In this document: positions 63,865 to 64,000 of the stretch, piece by piece
Layout: every line of letters begins with the position of its first letter
Position numbering within the stretch: the stretch's first letter is position 1
Source of the DNA: Chryseobacterium sp. StRB126
Lineage (GTDB): Bacteria > Bacteroidota > Bacteroidia > Flavobacteriales > Weeksellaceae
Length of the DNA stretch: 64,000 nt
Direction of reading: 5' to 3'
NCBI RefSeq assembly: GCF_000829375.1
Contig: NZ_AP014624.1
Coordinates: forward strand, 1,984,001 to 2,048,000
The notes under the pieces: generated by a model
What the model saw: only the letters and a program-made list of their open reading frames with translations
The model's database searches: none
Told to the model about the DNA's origin: nothing
Position numbers and translations under genes: made by a program

Positions 63865-64000
63865 TTACTTTGTTGTATAAATAAATAAAGTTGACTTTCC
63901 GTTGTAATCCTTCTTTTCCGATTTTGCTATAATGGCTGTGAATATTTTAGTGGATGAATCTGTAAATTCATATCCATCAATAAAAACAGAATTATCAGCA
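63865..64000 (-). CDS. Partial gene at the right edge, unknown product
   Basis: Only the last 44 codons are inside the window. They read …NSVFIDGYEFTDSSTKIFTA and end KSTLFIYTTK before a TAA at 63865. The frame is open to the edge and is followed by a terminator in the right orientation, so a real gene is likely. No family recognised. Confidence 0.5.
   Translation of the reverse strand, partial: ADNSVFIDGYEFTDSSTKIFTAIIAKSEKKDYNGKSTLFIYTTK

Overview
The window is AT-rich DNA from the phylum Bacteroidota, most likely a Chryseobacterium-like member of the Flavobacteriia. The evidence is TAnnTTTG-type promoter boxes before many genes, type IX secretion genes (PorT, a C-terminal sorting domain), a GLPGLI protein, paired DUF3857/transglutaminase proteins, a cytochrome bd oxidase with a short CydA, and the gene pair menG-porT. 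It is chromosomal and mostly housekeeping, with small accessory islands.

Region by region. 1-8.7 kb: partial lipB, then a tryptophan operon read leftwards (trpL-E-G-D-C-F-B-A). It starts with a Trp-Trp-Trp leader peptide and an attenuator. Between trpF and trpB it is interrupted by an acetyltransferase gene and a REP-flanked IS200-like transposase (RAYT) element, whose outer repeat now encodes the end of TrpF. 8.7-18.2 kb: envelope proteins, rlmF, lysS with a duplicated 3' end, a secreted delta-60-repeat protein, and cydAB. 18.4-22.8 kb: gyrB, a membrane protein and an intact IS1182-family element whose ends also look like transcription terminators. 22.9-32.2 kb: two DUF3857 proteins (the second without its catalytic residues), a DUF3298 lipoprotein, a lipid kinase, dctA and ggt.

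33.4-36.9 kb is the most unusual region: a compact gene set that looks like a peptide natural product (RiPP) locus. It holds a 59-residue Gly-Gly leader peptide, a terminator, a protein with an HQCGH variant of the HExxH motif, a close homologue of the carboxy-SAM synthase CmoA, and a carnosine-methyltransferase-like (N2227) enzyme with an N-terminal zinc ribbon and what looks like a C-terminal PqqD-like peptide recognition domain. I infer a pathway that may transfer a carboxymethyl or methyl group to the precursor, possibly at its single His or Cys.

37-47.5 kb: threonine dehydrogenase, a degenerate deacetylase, a phosphoesterase, a KASIII-like synthase, menG-porT, zapA, a structured RNA that fits 6S RNA, rny and an MFS transporter. 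47.6-54.6 kb: two more Cys-rich Gly-Gly leader peptides, a YeiH-like exporter with a LysR regulator, and a CLC transporter behind a recognisable fluoride riboswitch. Two copies of a dispersed repeat (a 7-bp tandem array plus two covarying hairpins) flank the regulator and the CLC gene. 54.7-64 kb: gcvT, idi, serA, mscL, nnr, an extended lgt, yidD, rarA and a partial gene at the right edge.

All calls come from reading the sequence and recalled family knowledge; no database search was run.
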